Shown piece after piece: positions 16,376 through 24,747 of a stretch of DNA of 38,851 bases. The DNA is from Streptomyces sp. E2N166. Its GTDB lineage: Bacteria; Actinomycetota; Actinomycetes; Streptomycetales; Streptomycetaceae. Positions within the stretch are counted from its first letter, which is position 1. Each line of letters starts with the position of its first letter. Location: the NCBI RefSeq assembly GCF_003671715.1, contig NZ_RAIF01000027.1:114814-153664 (forward strand), written 5' to 3'. The notes under the pieces were generated by a model that was given only the letters and a program-made list of their open reading frames with translations, had not been told where the DNA came from and searched no databases. The position numbers and the translations under genes are program-made.

Positions 16376-17089
16376 GTGAAGATCCAGGAGCGTACGGGGG
16401 CGGGCGCGGGACGTTCCGCGGCTCCGGTTCAGCCGTCGGTCGGTGACCGGCTTCCCAGCCCTCCTCGCGAGCGCAAGCCGGCGCTGGCCGCGCTGGCGGT
16501 GCTGCTGATCCTGCTGGGCGCGCTGGGCGCGACGACGTTGGTGCTGCGGGTCGGGGACCGGGTGGAGGTCATCCAGCTGACCGGTCAGGTCCCGGCCGGC
16601 TCGGCGATCACCAAGGACAAGATCAAGCCCGTGATGGTGAGCGACGACTCGGGCGCCGACTTCGTGCCGTGGTCGCAGTGGGAGTCCCTCAAGAAGCTCC
16701 AGGCCAAGTCCACTCTCTACCCCGGCACGGTGGTCGTGGGGCAGATGTTCGGCGGCAAGGCGGGCATGGAGCAGGGCAAGGCGTACGTCGGTCTGGCTCT
16801 CAAGGAGGGCCAGTACTACGACGACATCAAGAACGGTGACGTCGTTGCCGCCTACCGGGTCGGCTCCGGTTCCGCCGGCGACTCGTCGGACAAGGACTCC
16901 TCGTCGTCCGCCTCCGACAACTCCCTCATCGCGAACACCCAGGTGCACAACGTCAAGAGGGGCGGCGACGCGACCGTGAGCACGGGCAGCCTCTCCGTCA
17001 CCCTCCTCGTCGACGAGGGCGACGCGGCGGCCCTCGCGTCGGCGGCCTCCGCCGGCGAAGTGGCCCTCGTGCGCGTCCCCGGCAAGTAG
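16376..17089 (+). CDS. cpaB: CpaB/RcpC-type SAF-domain pilus assembly protein
   Basis: 237 residues. GTG 16376 is preferred because GGGGAG precedes it by 8 bases; an upstream in-frame GTG lacks a site. A basic Pro-rich N-terminus leads into one membrane helix (residues 35-58). A SAF domain follows (about 62-125: VIQLTGQVPAGSAITKDKIK, then STLYPGTVVVGQMF), then a longer beta domain with a Ser/Asp-rich loop and the ending EVALVRVPGK. In Gram-negative Tad systems this protein supports the secretin. With no outer membrane here, its role is probably to guide pilin through or anchor to the wall (inference). It is the first gene of the operon, 18 bases before the TadZ gene. Confidence 0.87.
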   Translation: MKIQERTGAGAGRSAAPVQPSVGDRLPSPPRERKPALAALAVLLILLGALGATTLVLRVGDRVEVIQLTGQVPAGSAITKDKIKPVMVSDDSGADFVPWSQWESLKKLQAKSTLYPGTVVVGQMFGGKAGMEQGKAYVGLALKEGQYYDDIKNGDVVAAYRVGSGSAGDSSDKDSSSSASDNSLIANTQVHNVKRGGDATVSTGSLSVTLLVDEGDAAALASAASAGEVALVRVPGK

Positions 17090-17107
17090 AAGGCGACCGA
17101 AGCAGCC

Positions 17108-17965
17108 ATGGCCCTCATCGCCCTCGCCGCCGACAAGGGTTCCCCCGGCGTCACCACCGCGGCCGTCGCCCTCGCGGCGGTCTGGCCGCGCCGCGTCCTG
17201 CTCGCCGAGACCGACCCGGCGGGCGGCGACCTGGTGTACCGGTCCGCAGCCGCGCACGGCGGCCCGCTCAACCCCAACACCGGCATGCTGTCGATCGCCG
17301 CCACCGCTCGGCGCGGTCTCGTGCCCGACCAGCTCTGGGACCACGTACAGCCGCTCAGCGGCGGCCTCGAAGTCCTCGTCGGCCTCGGCAACTCCGAGCA
17401 GGCCGCCGGTCTCGCGGGCCTGTGGCCCACCCTCGGCCGGGCCTTCGCCTCCCTCGCCGACTCCCCGAACGCGCCCGCCGACGTCATCGCCGACTGCGGC
17501 CGCGTCAGCGGGGACACCCCTGCCGCGGAACTGTTCCCGCACGCCGCGCTCGTACTCCTCATCTCCCGTACCGAGCCGGAGGCCATCGCCCGCGTCCGCG
17601 ACCGCGCCGCCGCCCTCTCCAGCAAGCTGCACGGCGGCCCGCGCGGCGCCGCGAGCCTCGGCATGCCGATGATCGGCGTCGTGCTCGTCGCCGACACGAA
17701 CAACGCCGCCAAGCTCTCGGGCCAGGTCAACGACATGCTCGTGCACGCCCAGACCGGTGCCCGCGTGGTCGGCACGATCGCCGACGACCCGGCCGGCGCC
17801 GACCAGCTGGCCGGACGCAAGCGCGGGCGGCTGGAGAAGTCGCTGCTCATCCGCTCCGCCCGCAAGGTCACCTCGGACCTGTACCAGCAGTTCGGCGCCG
17901 CCTGGTCCGTGCCCACCGGACCCGCCGGCACCGGCATGACCGGCCACGCGGGGGCCGGCCGATGA
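17108..17965 (+). CDS. tadZ: TadZ/CpaE-like ParA-family ATPase
   Basis: 285 residues with the MinD/ParA fold: LIALAADKGSPGVTTAAVAL at the start, AETDPAGGDLVYR (Walker A' region) and DVIADCGR (Walker B). The P-loop is atypical: Lys10 of the deviant motif is kept, but the usual second Lys of G-K-T-T is Val15 (GVTT). TadZ proteins place the Tad ATPase and platform at a pole or site in the cell. The response-regulator-like N-terminal domain of many CpaE proteins is absent. The start is ATG 17108, with AGAAGG upstream. Its stop overlaps the TadA start (ATGA). Confidence 0.85.
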   Translation: MALIALAADKGSPGVTTAAVALAAVWPRRVLLAETDPAGGDLVYRSAAAHGGPLNPNTGMLSIAATARRGLVPDQLWDHVQPLSGGLEVLVGLGNSEQAAGLAGLWPTLGRAFASLADSPNAPADVIADCGRVSGDTPAAELFPHAALVLLISRTEPEAIARVRDRAAALSSKLHGGPRGAASLGMPMIGVVLVADTNNAAKLSGQVNDMLVHAQTGARVVGTIADDPAGADQLAGRKRGRLEKSLLIRSARKVTSDLYQQFGAAWSVPTGPAGTGMTGHAGAGR

Positions 17966-19269
17966 CCGCTGTCGACCACTCGTTGGTCAAGCGGTTCCGG
18001 CAGGACGCCGGCGACCGCATCTCCGAGCAGCGCCGCCAGGACCAGGTCAGCGGCGTCACGCCGATGTCCACGGAGGACGAGCGGCAGTACGCGCGCGCCG
18101 TCATCGCGCAGATCCTGGAGGAGTACGCCCGCGCCGAGATCAACGCCGGGCGTACGCCGCTGGACGCGGAGACGGAGGAGCAGTACGCCGCCGCCGTGCA
18201 CGCCGCGCTGTTCGGCGTCGGGCGGCTCCAGCCGCTCCTCGACGACCCCGAGGTCGAGAACATCGACATCAACGGCTGCGACCACGTCTTCGTCGGCTAC
18301 TCCGACGGACGCGAGGAGCGCGGCGAGCCGGTCGCCGAGACCGACGAGGAGCTCATCGAGCTGATCCAGATCCTCGGCGCCTACTCGGGTCTGTCGTCCC
18401 GCCCCTTCGACTCCGCCAACCCGCAGCTCGACCTCCGGCTGCCGGACGGTTCGCGTCTGTCGGCGGTCATGGACGTCGCCCGTCGCCCGGCGCTGTCCAT
18501 CCGCCGCGCGCGCATGGGCAAGGTCTTCATCTCCGACCTGGTCGGCAACGGCACCCTCGCCCCCGAACTCGGCCACTTCCTGGCCTGCGCGGTGCGCGCC
18601 CGCAAGAACATCATGATCGCGGGCGCCACGAACGCCGGCAAGACGACGCTGCTGCGTGCCCTCGCCAACGAGATCCCCCCGCACGAGCGGCTCATCACGG
18701 TCGAGCGAGCCCTGGAGCTCGGCCTCGACACCTTCCCCGACCTCCACCCCAACGTGGTGGCGTTCGAGGAGCGGCTGCCCAACTCCGAGGGCCAGGGCAC
18801 GATCAGCATGGCGGAACTGGTCCGCCGTTCCCTCCGTATGAACCCCTCCCGCGTCATCGTCGGTGAGGTGCTCGGTGACGAGATCGTGACCATGCTGAAC
18901 GCGATGTCGCAGGGCAACGACGGCTCGCTGTCCACGATCCACGCCAACAGCTCGCACGAGGTCTTCAACCGTATTTCGACGTACGCCCTCCAGGCCACGG
19001 AGCGGCTGCCGATCGAGGCCAGCCAGATGCTGGTGGCCGGCGCCGTCAACTTCGTCGTCTTCATCCAGCGGCGCAACAACTTCCAGAGCGGCGGACGGCT
19101 CCAGCGCATGGTCACCTCGGTCCGCGAGGTGAACGGCGTGGACGGCCGCGTGCTGTCCAGCGAGATCTTCGCGGAGACGCCCGACGGCCGGGTCGTACCG
19201 CACGCCCCCATAGCCTGCCTGGAGGAACTCATCGCCTACGGCTACCGGCCCAACGGAACGTGGGGGTGA
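17962..19269 (+). CDS. tadA: TadA/CpaF secretion ATPase
   Basis: 435 residues; the type II/IV secretion hexameric ATPase that powers Flp pilus assembly from the cytoplasm. The N-terminal domain (about 1-150) contains the CpaF-like EVENIDINGCDHVFV strand. The ATPase core has Walker A GATNAGKTT (221-229), an Asp-box-type VERALELGLD region (residues near 250), Walker B RVIVGEVLGDE (about 295-305) and a His-box region STIHANSSHEVFNR. The ATG at 17962 overlaps the TadZ stop by ATGA, so translation is coupled. Length and motifs are complete, and nothing suggests inactivation. Confidence 0.95.
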   Translation: MTAVDHSLVKRFRQDAGDRISEQRRQDQVSGVTPMSTEDERQYARAVIAQILEEYARAEINAGRTPLDAETEEQYAAAVHAALFGVGRLQPLLDDPEVENIDINGCDHVFVGYSDGREERGEPVAETDEELIELIQILGAYSGLSSRPFDSANPQLDLRLPDGSRLSAVMDVARRPALSIRRARMGKVFISDLVGNGTLAPELGHFLACAVRARKNIMIAGATNAGKTTLLRALANEIPPHERLITVERALELGLDTFPDLHPNVVAFEERLPNSEGQGTISMAELVRRSLRMNPSRVIVGEVLGDEIVTMLNAMSQGNDGSLSTIHANSSHEVFNRISTYALQATERLPIEASQMLVAGAVNFVVFIQRRNNFQSGGRLQRMVTSVREVNGVDGRVLSSEIFAETPDGRVVPHAPIACLEELIAYGYRPNGTWG

Positions 19270-20321
19270 CGGAAATGACGAAGCCCACGACCCTGGCCGC
19301 GCTGGACTCGCTCGGCTCCATGGGCGGCCTGTTCTCCACCACGGTCCTGTACGCGCTCGGCTGCGGCGTCGCCGTCGGCGGCGGACTCGCCCTCCTCCTG
19401 GTCGCCGTACGCGGACTGCCCGCCAAGCCCGAGCACGAGAAGCGCCAGGCCAGCGAGCGGGCCAACGAACTGATCCGCTGGGCGGGCCGGCGCGGCTCCC
19501 TGGCGGCCATCGTCGGCCTCGTCGTCCTGCTCCTCACCCGCTGGGCGGTGCTGGGCATCGCGGCCGGCATCCTCGTCTTCTTCTGGGATCGCCTCTTCGG
19601 CGGCGCCGCCGAGGAACGCGCCGCCATGAAGCGGGTGGAGGCCCTCGCCTCCTGGACGGAGTCGCTGCGCGACACCATCGCGGGCGCGGTCGGCCTCGAG
19701 CAGGCCATCCCGGCCTCGGCCCGCGCCGCCGCCCCGGTCCTGCGCCCGCACCTGGACGCCCTGGTCGACCGGCTGCGCTCCCGCACGCCGCTGCCCGAGG
19801 CGCTCCAGCACCTCGCCGACGAGATCGACGACGCTTCCGCCGACATCATCGTCGCCGCGCTGATCCTCAACGCGCGGCTGCGCGGTCCGGGCCTGCGCCA
19901 GGTGCTCGGCGCGCTCGCCAAGTCGGCGCGCGAGGAGGTCGACATGCGCCAGCGCGTGATGGCCCAGCGCGCCTCGACGCGCCGTTCCGTCCAGATCGTC
20001 GTGGCGGTGTCGGTCCTCTTCGTCCTCGGCCTGTCCATCTTCAACCGGGACTTCGTCGAGCCGTACGGCTCGCCCGTGGGCCAGCTCGTACTGGCCTGCG
20101 TGTGCGGCCTGTTCGCGCTGGGTTTCTGGTGGATGCGCAAGTTGTCGACCATCGAGACGCCCGACCGCTTCCTGGTCCGGGACGGCTCCGACGTGCAGTT
20201 CGTGCGCCCCCGCACACCGGGTCAGTCGGGCCGGCCCGGTCAGCCGGGTCAGCCCGCGCAGCGGCTGCCGCAACCGTCCCAGCCGTCGCAGGCGTCTGGT
20301 GACGAGGGGGTACGACGATGA
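19266..20321 (+). CDS. tadB: TadB-like pilus platform membrane protein
   Basis: 351 residues from GTG 19266, which overlaps the TadA stop as GTGA; ATG 19275 (MTKPTTLAALD) is a possible alternative start. Membrane segments lie near residues 25-45, 75-105, 240-260 and 275-295. Between them is a GspF/T2SSF-type cytoplasmic domain (about 120-230) with WTESLRDTIAGAVGLEQAI, LPEALQHLADEIDD and ARLRGPGLRQVLGALA. This is the standard TadB plan. The C-terminus adds a Pro/Gln/Ser-rich tail (GQSGRPGQPGQPAQ...) that is probably disordered. Its stop overlaps the TadC start. Confidence 0.92.
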   Translation: MTEMTKPTTLAALDSLGSMGGLFSTTVLYALGCGVAVGGGLALLLVAVRGLPAKPEHEKRQASERANELIRWAGRRGSLAAIVGLVVLLLTRWAVLGIAAGILVFFWDRLFGGAAEERAAMKRVEALASWTESLRDTIAGAVGLEQAIPASARAAAPVLRPHLDALVDRLRSRTPLPEALQHLADEIDDASADIIVAALILNARLRGPGLRQVLGALAKSAREEVDMRQRVMAQRASTRRSVQIVVAVSVLFVLGLSIFNRDFVEPYGSPVGQLVLACVCGLFALGFWWMRKLSTIETPDRFLVRDGSDVQFVRPRTPGQSGRPGQPGQPAQRLPQPSQPSQASGDEGVRR

Positions 20322-21238
20322 ACCTGACAATGCCGGTACTGGTCGGCGCCGTCATCGGCCTGGGCGTCTACGCCCTGGTCCGTGCCCTGATGCCGAGCAG
20401 ACGGAGCCCGATCCAGCAGGTCGCACGGATCGACGCGATGCGGGCACGGGGAGCGGCGTACGAGTCGAACCGCGTGGCGAAGGACACCAGTCGCCTCGGC
20501 TCATTGCGCGCCCAGGTCGGCGCACGCGTCGCCGAGTTGTACCTGCAGCAGGGCTGGGAACTGCGGTCGCTGCGCGCGGACCTGGCGGTGCTGGACCGCA
20601 GCTGGGAGAAGTTCCTGGCGACGAAGGCGCTGCTGGCCGCGGGTGGTCTGTTCTTCGGTCCGTTCCTGTTCGCGATCGTCTGGACGCTGGGCTTCGGCAG
20701 CAGCCCGATCATCCCGGTCTGGCTGGCCCTGCTCTGCGCGGCGCTCTTCTTCTTCCTCCCTGACCTGGAGGTGCGCCGGGACGCCGCCGACAAGCGCCGT
20801 GACCTGCGGCGCGTGATCGGTGCGTACCTGGACCTGGTCTCCATGAGCCTGGCCGGCGGACGCGGTCTGCCCGAGGCCCTGATGGCGGCGGCGGAGGTGT
20901 CGGACGGCTGGGCGACCCACCGCATCCGCAACGCCCTGTCCGACGCGCGCATCACGGGCATCAGCCAGTGGCAGGCGCTGGGGCAGCTGGGCGAGGACCT
21001 GGGCGTCGAGGAGCTCAAGGACCTCTCCGCCTCGCTCGCCCTGGTGGCGGACGACGGAGCCAAGGTCCGCGAGTCCCTCTCCTCCCGCGCCGAGACCATG
21101 CGGCACCGCGAGCTCGCCGAGATCGAAGGCAGCGCGGGTGAGAAGTCCCAGTCGATGCTCGTGGCCCAGCTTCTGCTGTGCGCCGGGTTCCTGGTGTTCC
21201 TGATCTATCCGGCGGCGATGCGGGTGTTTCAGGTGTGA
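20318..21238 (+). CDS. tadC: TadC-like pilus platform membrane protein
   Basis: 306 residues; ATG 20318 overlaps the TadB stop (ATGA). There is an N-terminal membrane helix (5-25) and a basic cytoplasmic segment, then paired helices (about 105-150: LLAAGGLFFGPFLFAIVW, IIPVWLALLCAALFFFLP). A T2SSF domain follows (about 160-265) with YLDLVSMSLAGGRGLPEAL and LGQLGEDLGVEELKDLSASL, and a final helix ends AMRVFQV. With TadB it forms the inner-membrane platform on which TadA acts. The pilin gene follows after 89 bases. Confidence 0.93.
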   Translation: MNLTMPVLVGAVIGLGVYALVRALMPSRRSPIQQVARIDAMRARGAAYESNRVAKDTSRLGSLRAQVGARVAELYLQQGWELRSLRADLAVLDRSWEKFLATKALLAAGGLFFGPFLFAIVWTLGFGSSPIIPVWLALLCAALFFFLPDLEVRRDAADKRRDLRRVIGAYLDLVSMSLAGGRGLPEALMAAAEVSDGWATHRIRNALSDARITGISQWQALGQLGEDLGVEELKDLSASLALVADDGAKVRESLSSRAETMRHRELAEIEGSAGEKSQSMLVAQLLLCAGFLVFLIYPAAMRVFQV

Positions 21239-21260
21239 CGCAGCTTTCGACGCAGCTTTC
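21237..21260. repeat. Tandem duplicate of a 12-mer after tadC
   Basis: GACGCAGCTTTC is repeated head to tail at 21237-21248 and 21249-21260, starting inside the tadC stop codon; a degenerate CAGCTTCGCTTCAGCAGCT stretch follows. It lies in the 89-base space before the pilin gene, where a processing or attenuation element could raise pilin expression over the upstream genes, but no strong hairpin is evident. Confidence 0.5.
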
Positions 21261-21327
21261 TCAGCTTCGCTTCAGCAGCTCCGAGCCGCTTCGCTCCCAG
21301 AACTGATACGAGAGGACAGAACCCACC

Positions 21328-21588
21328 ATGAACGGACGGAACTTCCGGACCGGCACCACGGGCGTCGTACCCGTGGACTTCCTGATCACTTTCCTGCGGG
21401 CCCGCGTGGACCGCGCCCGCTCCGGCGAGCTGGACCGCGGCGCGTCCGCGGTCGAGTGGGTCATCATCTCCGCGGTCGTCGTGGCGATCGTCGGCGTGGT
21501 GGCCGCCATCATCAACGCCGCGCTCAGCGAGGGTGCCAACAAGGTCGGCGACTGCATCAAGGGCGCGGACGCGGGCAGCACCTGCTGA
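21328..21588 (+). CDS. flp: Flp-type pilin prepilin
   Basis: 86 residues; the probable major pilin. A long N-terminal leader ends DRG, and predicted cleavage between Gly38 and Ala39 leaves ASAVEW with Glu43 at +5, the type IV prepilin rule. A 22-residue hydrophobic helix follows (VIISAVVVAIVGVVAAIINAAL), then a short tail with two cysteines (DCIKGADAGSTC) that could form a disulfide loop. GAGAGGA precedes the ATG at 21328. The leader of 38 residues is long for an Flp pilin. No prepilin peptidase gene lies in the window. Confidence 0.9.
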   Translation: MNGRNFRTGTTGVVPVDFLITFLRARVDRARSGELDRGASAVEWVIISAVVVAIVGVVAAIINAALSEGANKVGDCIKGADAGSTC

Positions 21589-21626
21589 CCGCGGGTACGG
21601 GTTCCGCTGCTACGGGGAGTACGGGG

Positions 21627-22076
21627 GTGTCAGTGCGCGTACGTGGTTGGGTGCGCCGCCGCGTGGAGGCTGCCTCCGCGCGCGGCGATTCCGGCATGAC
21701 CGCGATCGAGTTCGTTCTGCTCACGCCGGTCCTCTTCTTCATGATCTTCGCGACGGTGCAGTTCGGGCTGTACTTCTTCGCCGACCACGTGGCACAGGCC
21801 GCGGCCCAGGCGGGCGCGCGCAAGGCCCGCGCGACGGCCGACGCCCAGCCCGGCGGCTGGCGGGGCGAGGCGCAGGACGTGGTCGACAGCTACATCCGCC
21901 AACTGGGCCCCCAGTTGGTCCTGTCACCGGACGTGAAGATGCTCCAGCCGGAACAGGACACGGTCGGCGTGGAGATCACGGCCCGCATCCCGACGGTGTT
22001 CCCGGGTCTGGACCTGACGGTGCACGCGCAGTCGATGGGACCGGTGGAGCGGTTCGTGCAGGAGGGGGAGAACTAG
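21627..22076 (+). CDS. tadE: TadE-type pseudopilin
   Basis: 149 residues from GTG 21627, chosen because GGGGAG lies 7 bases upstream. The short basic leader ends GDSG; cleavage at Gly23/Met24 puts Glu28 at +5 (MTAIEF), so it obeys the prepilin rule. A hydrophobic helix (VLLTPVLFFMIFATVQFGLYFFA) carries the TadE signature. The rest is an extracytoplasmic domain of about 95 residues rich in Ala and Gln at first, ending ERFVQEGEN. It is expected to be a minor pilin needed for pilus assembly. The next gene starts immediately after its TAG. Confidence 0.88.
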   Translation: MSVRVRGWVRRRVEAASARGDSGMTAIEFVLLTPVLFFMIFATVQFGLYFFADHVAQAAAQAGARKARATADAQPGGWRGEAQDVVDSYIRQLGPQLVLSPDVKMLQPEQDTVGVEITARIPTVFPGLDLTVHAQSMGPVERFVQEGEN

Positions 22077-22511
22077 ATGGACCTCTCCCGCATCACCTCC
22101 CGCCTGCGACAGGCCGGGGCCGGCGACCGGGGCCTGTCCACCATCGAGGTGGTGATCCTGGCCCCCGTGATGATCCTCTTCATCCTCGTCCTCGTGGCCT
22201 TCGGCCAGCTGGTCGACGGCCGCGGCGCCCTCGACGGCGCGGCCCGGGACGCGGCCCGCGCGGGCTCGATCCAGAAGGACCACGGCACGGCGATCGCGGA
22301 GGCGAGGAGGGCGGCCGAGTCCAACCTGGCGGATGTCTGCTCCGGCCCGGTCTCCGTCGTCCAGAAGAGCGCCGGCTTCGAACCCGACACCCTCTTCACG
22401 GTCGAGGTGAGCTGCGAGGTACGGGGCCTGGGCTCGCTCGGCCTCAACATCCCGACGACCCTCTCGGCGAGCTTCAGCTCCCCGCTGGACCCGTACCGGA
22501 GGACGGCGTGA
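22077..22511 (+). CDS. tadF: TadE/TadF-type pseudopilin
   Basis: 144 residues, ATG 22077 directly abutting the previous stop. The leader MDLSRITSRLRQAGAGDRG is followed by LSTIEV, so cleavage at Gly19/Leu20 places Glu24 at +5. The hydrophobic helix VVILAPVMILFILVLVAFGQL precedes a helical GALDGAARDAARAGS section typical of TadE-like proteins. A beta-rich end with two cysteines (ADVCSG and VSCEVRG) may form a disulfide. It is the second minor pilin of the operon. The stop overlaps the following GTG start. Confidence 0.87.
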   Translation: MDLSRITSRLRQAGAGDRGLSTIEVVILAPVMILFILVLVAFGQLVDGRGALDGAARDAARAGSIQKDHGTAIAEARRAAESNLADVCSGPVSVVQKSAGFEPDTLFTVEVSCEVRGLGSLGLNIPTTLSASFSSPLDPYRRTA

Positions 22512-22969
22512 GATCCCTCGCACGCGAGTGGCTCGCGGACCGGAGCGCCCGGCTGGACGACCGGGGCTCGGGCGCCGGCGCGGTCATCATCTTCGCCCTC
22601 GTCTTCCTCTCCCTGTCGGCCTTCGTCATCGACGGCGGCATGTCCATCTCCAAGCGCGAACGCGCCGCGGACATCGCCGAACAGGCCGCCCGCTACGCCG
22701 CCCAGGACATCGACCGCGAGGCCCTCTACGACGACGTGGGCGGCCCCGCCCCGATCAACTACGAGAACTGCGACGCGAGGGTCAAGGCATTCGCCGCGGA
22801 GATGGACATGGCCGGTCCGGACATCGCCGCGACACACTGCGTGACGGCCGACGCCGAGCAGGTGCAGGTCGAGGTGCGGCTCACCTACTCCCCCGTCTTC
22901 ACGGGGATGTTCTACGGCGGCGACGTGGTCGTCCACGGTCAGGCGGTGGCGGAGAACGAGGTGGGCTGA
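22508..22969 (+). CDS. TadG-like pilus-associated protein (Flp pilus helper)
   Basis: 153 residues; GTG 22508 overlaps the upstream stop as GTGA. The N-terminal helix is AVIIFALVFLSLSAFVIDGG, followed by MSISKRERAADIAEQAARYAAQDID, the pattern of TadG/TadE-like pilus-assembly proteins. Unlike the two preceding pseudopilins, the sequence after the possible processing Gly20 is SGAGA, so the +5 Glu is missing and it is unlikely to be a prepilin peptidase substrate. Two cysteines occur in the outer domain (YENCDA, THCVTA). The large von Willebrand domain of classical TadG is absent. It is the last gene of the Tad operon. Confidence 0.85.
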   Translation: MRSLAREWLADRSARLDDRGSGAGAVIIFALVFLSLSAFVIDGGMSISKRERAADIAEQAARYAAQDIDREALYDDVGGPAPINYENCDARVKAFAAEMDMAGPDIAATHCVTADAEQVQVEVRLTYSPVFTGMFYGGDVVVHGQAVAENEVG

Positions 22970-23029
22970 CCCGACGCCGCCCTGCCTCTGCCCGCTCCCC
23001 ATCCCCCCACCAACGGAGGTACCACTCCT

Positions 23030-23683
23030 ATGCGCACACGTACGACCACTGCCGGCGCTGCGGCCCTGACGACGGCGGTGGCCCTGTTGCTGTCCGGCTG
23101 CGGTGGCTCGGACAGCGAGGACTCAGGGAAGGACAAGATCGCGGGCGCCGATACGGGTGCTTCGGCGTCGCCTACACCTACGGCGACCGATGACGGCATC
23201 GATCGACCGCAAGTCAGCCTGCCAGAGGGCGACACCCTGGTCTTCGCTCCCGAGACCACTGGGGACGCCAAGACCGATGCCGTATTGAAGGACAACGCGG
23301 AGTACCTTCGCTCCATTGACGAGGCGATCGGCAAGCAGGACCCCAAGTCCGAGGCCGTGGCCTTCTACAGCAAGGACTCGGCCTACATCGGGTCCGTGGA
23401 GTGGATCAGCGGCTTCGTCAAGGACGGCGTCACGGTCACCGGGACGGTCCGCTACTTCGATCGCAAGGTGACCTTCAGCAAGGACGGGTCAGCCGGGCTG
23501 GTCTACTGCGCGGACGAGTCCAAGGGGTTCACCAAAGACGTCAAGACCGGCGAAGTCAACGCAACCGAGGCGACGAAGGACTCGTACGTCCTTTACAACG
23601 ACCGTCTTAGGAAGAACGACAAGGGGGTCTGGCAGACGACCAAGAGCACCTCGGCACGTGGAAGCGAGGTCTGCCAGCCGTGA
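23030..23683 (+). CDS. Lipoprotein of the WxG module, copy 2
   Basis: 217 residues, ATG 23030 with GGAGG about 11 bases upstream. Lipobox LLLSGC gives lipidated Cys24, followed by a Ser/Asp/Ala/Pro/Thr spacer. The folded domain reads AVAFYSKDSAYIGSVEWISGF, RYFDRKVTF, VYCADESKGF, KTGEVNATEA, DSYVLYNDRL and GVWQTTKS, ending with GSEVCQP. It aligns throughout with the product at 13963-14619 and more loosely with that at 36879-37532. It follows the Tad operon after only 60 bases with no visible terminator, so read-through from the pilus operon is possible. The stop overlaps the next start as GTGA. Confidence 0.9.
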   Translation: MRTRTTTAGAAALTTAVALLLSGCGGSDSEDSGKDKIAGADTGASASPTPTATDDGIDRPQVSLPEGDTLVFAPETTGDAKTDAVLKDNAEYLRSIDEAIGKQDPKSEAVAFYSKDSAYIGSVEWISGFVKDGVTVTGTVRYFDRKVTFSKDGSAGLVYCADESKGFTKDVKTGEVNATEATKDSYVLYNDRLRKNDKGVWQTTKSTSARGSEVCQP

Positions 23684-24723
23684 ACCGTGTCGCCAAGACC
23701 ACAGCATTGAGTGCGGCCGTCGCCCTACTGATCACCCTGCAGGTCGCGCCGCTCGCCTGGGCCGACCGCACCACCACGAGTGGCAAGAGCAAGGACGCCG
23801 AAGGCGGCCGCAACGGCAGGACCATGTACGTCCAGACCAAGGTGCAGACGACGGTCAACGGCAGCAGTAGCACTGCCAAGTCCGGCACGCTTTCGTCTGC
23901 TGACAGCAACTGGACGCCTCCGGCCTGCTGGTACGAGCCCGCCTTCTCGCCGAAGCAGATTGAGGCGACCGTCAAGTTGTGGCGGAGCATCGACGGAGTG
24001 CCGTTCATCGGGGGCGTCGGGGATTTCGTGGGCGACACGCTGGACGCTCGGTACAAGGACGGTCGCCCCTACAAGGACTACAACCTCGACAAGCAGGGCG
24101 AGGGGATGTTCTGGGCGGCTGCCGTCAACCCCAACCGCAAGGACGACCCCGAAGCCAGCGCCTGTGACAAGCCACCATTCTGGGTGGACAACGGCGATAC
24201 GCCTGAAGAGCCCCTCGCCCTCACCCCCCAGGTCCTCGCCGAGTACGCCTACGACGAACTCCCGGTCCCCGGCACCGAAATCGAGATGAAGCCGGCCGGA
24301 GCGACAAAGGTCAACCTCCCCACCTGGATCTGGCTGGACAGGGCGAAGTTCAGGAAGATCTCGGTCACGGCCAGCCTCCCCGGCACGGGTCTCTCCGCGA
24401 CCACCACCGCCGAACCCGTCTCCCTGCACATCGACCCGGGCACGAACGACGCCCAGACGTACCCCGCGTCCGGCGACTGCGAGATCAACGCCGACGGCAG
24501 CATCGGCGAGCCGTACGCGAAGGGCAAGGCGAACGACACCCCACCCTGCGGTGTCACCTACCTCCGCGCCTCCGGTTCCGACGGCTCATACCCGTTGCAG
24601 GCGACCGTCACCTGGAACATCTCGTGGACCAGCACCACGGGCGAGGGCGGCGACCTCCCGGAAGGCACGTTCGGCGCGACGCAGGACGTGACGGTGCAGG
24701 AGATCCAGTCGGTCAACCGCTGA
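23680..24723 (+). CDS. Secreted four-cysteine protein (CWYEP family), module 2
   Basis: 347 residues, GTG 23680 coupled to the lipoprotein stop. A signal peptide (VNRVAKTTALSAAVALLITL) with probable cleavage after AWA near residue 28 leads to a Lys/Ser/Gly-rich mature N-terminus. All family landmarks are present: ACWYEP, ACDKPPFWVDNGD, LTPQVLAEYAYDELPVP, VNLPTWIWLD, TASLPGTG, YPASGDCEIN, PPCGVTYLRA, LQATVTWNISW and the terminal VQEIQSVNR. Four cysteines match those of the other two copies. No catalytic signature is recognised. It is followed after 24 bases by the FxxxW hairpin gene, exactly as in module 1. Confidence 0.88.
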   Translation: MNRVAKTTALSAAVALLITLQVAPLAWADRTTTSGKSKDAEGGRNGRTMYVQTKVQTTVNGSSSTAKSGTLSSADSNWTPPACWYEPAFSPKQIEATVKLWRSIDGVPFIGGVGDFVGDTLDARYKDGRPYKDYNLDKQGEGMFWAAAVNPNRKDDPEASACDKPPFWVDNGDTPEEPLALTPQVLAEYAYDELPVPGTEIEMKPAGATKVNLPTWIWLDRAKFRKISVTASLPGTGLSATTTAEPVSLHIDPGTNDAQTYPASGDCEINADGSIGEPYAKGKANDTPPCGVTYLRASGSDGSYPLQATVTWNISWTSTTGEGGDLPEGTFGATQDVTVQEIQSVNR

Positions 24724-24747
24724 CACGACGGCAGGGAGGAGCAAGCC

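Noticed and set aside
16852..19203. A 783-codon minus-strand open frame across the TadZ and TadA genes
   Set aside because: It is antisense to genes with exact Walker motifs, and its translation is Arg/Gly/Val/Asp-rich without a recognisable domain.
21456..21626. Longer N-terminal extension of the TadE-type gene
   Set aside because: The in-frame stretch overlaps the Flp gene and lacks a ribosome site; GTG 21627 has GGGGAG at a proper distance and gives a normal prepilin leader.
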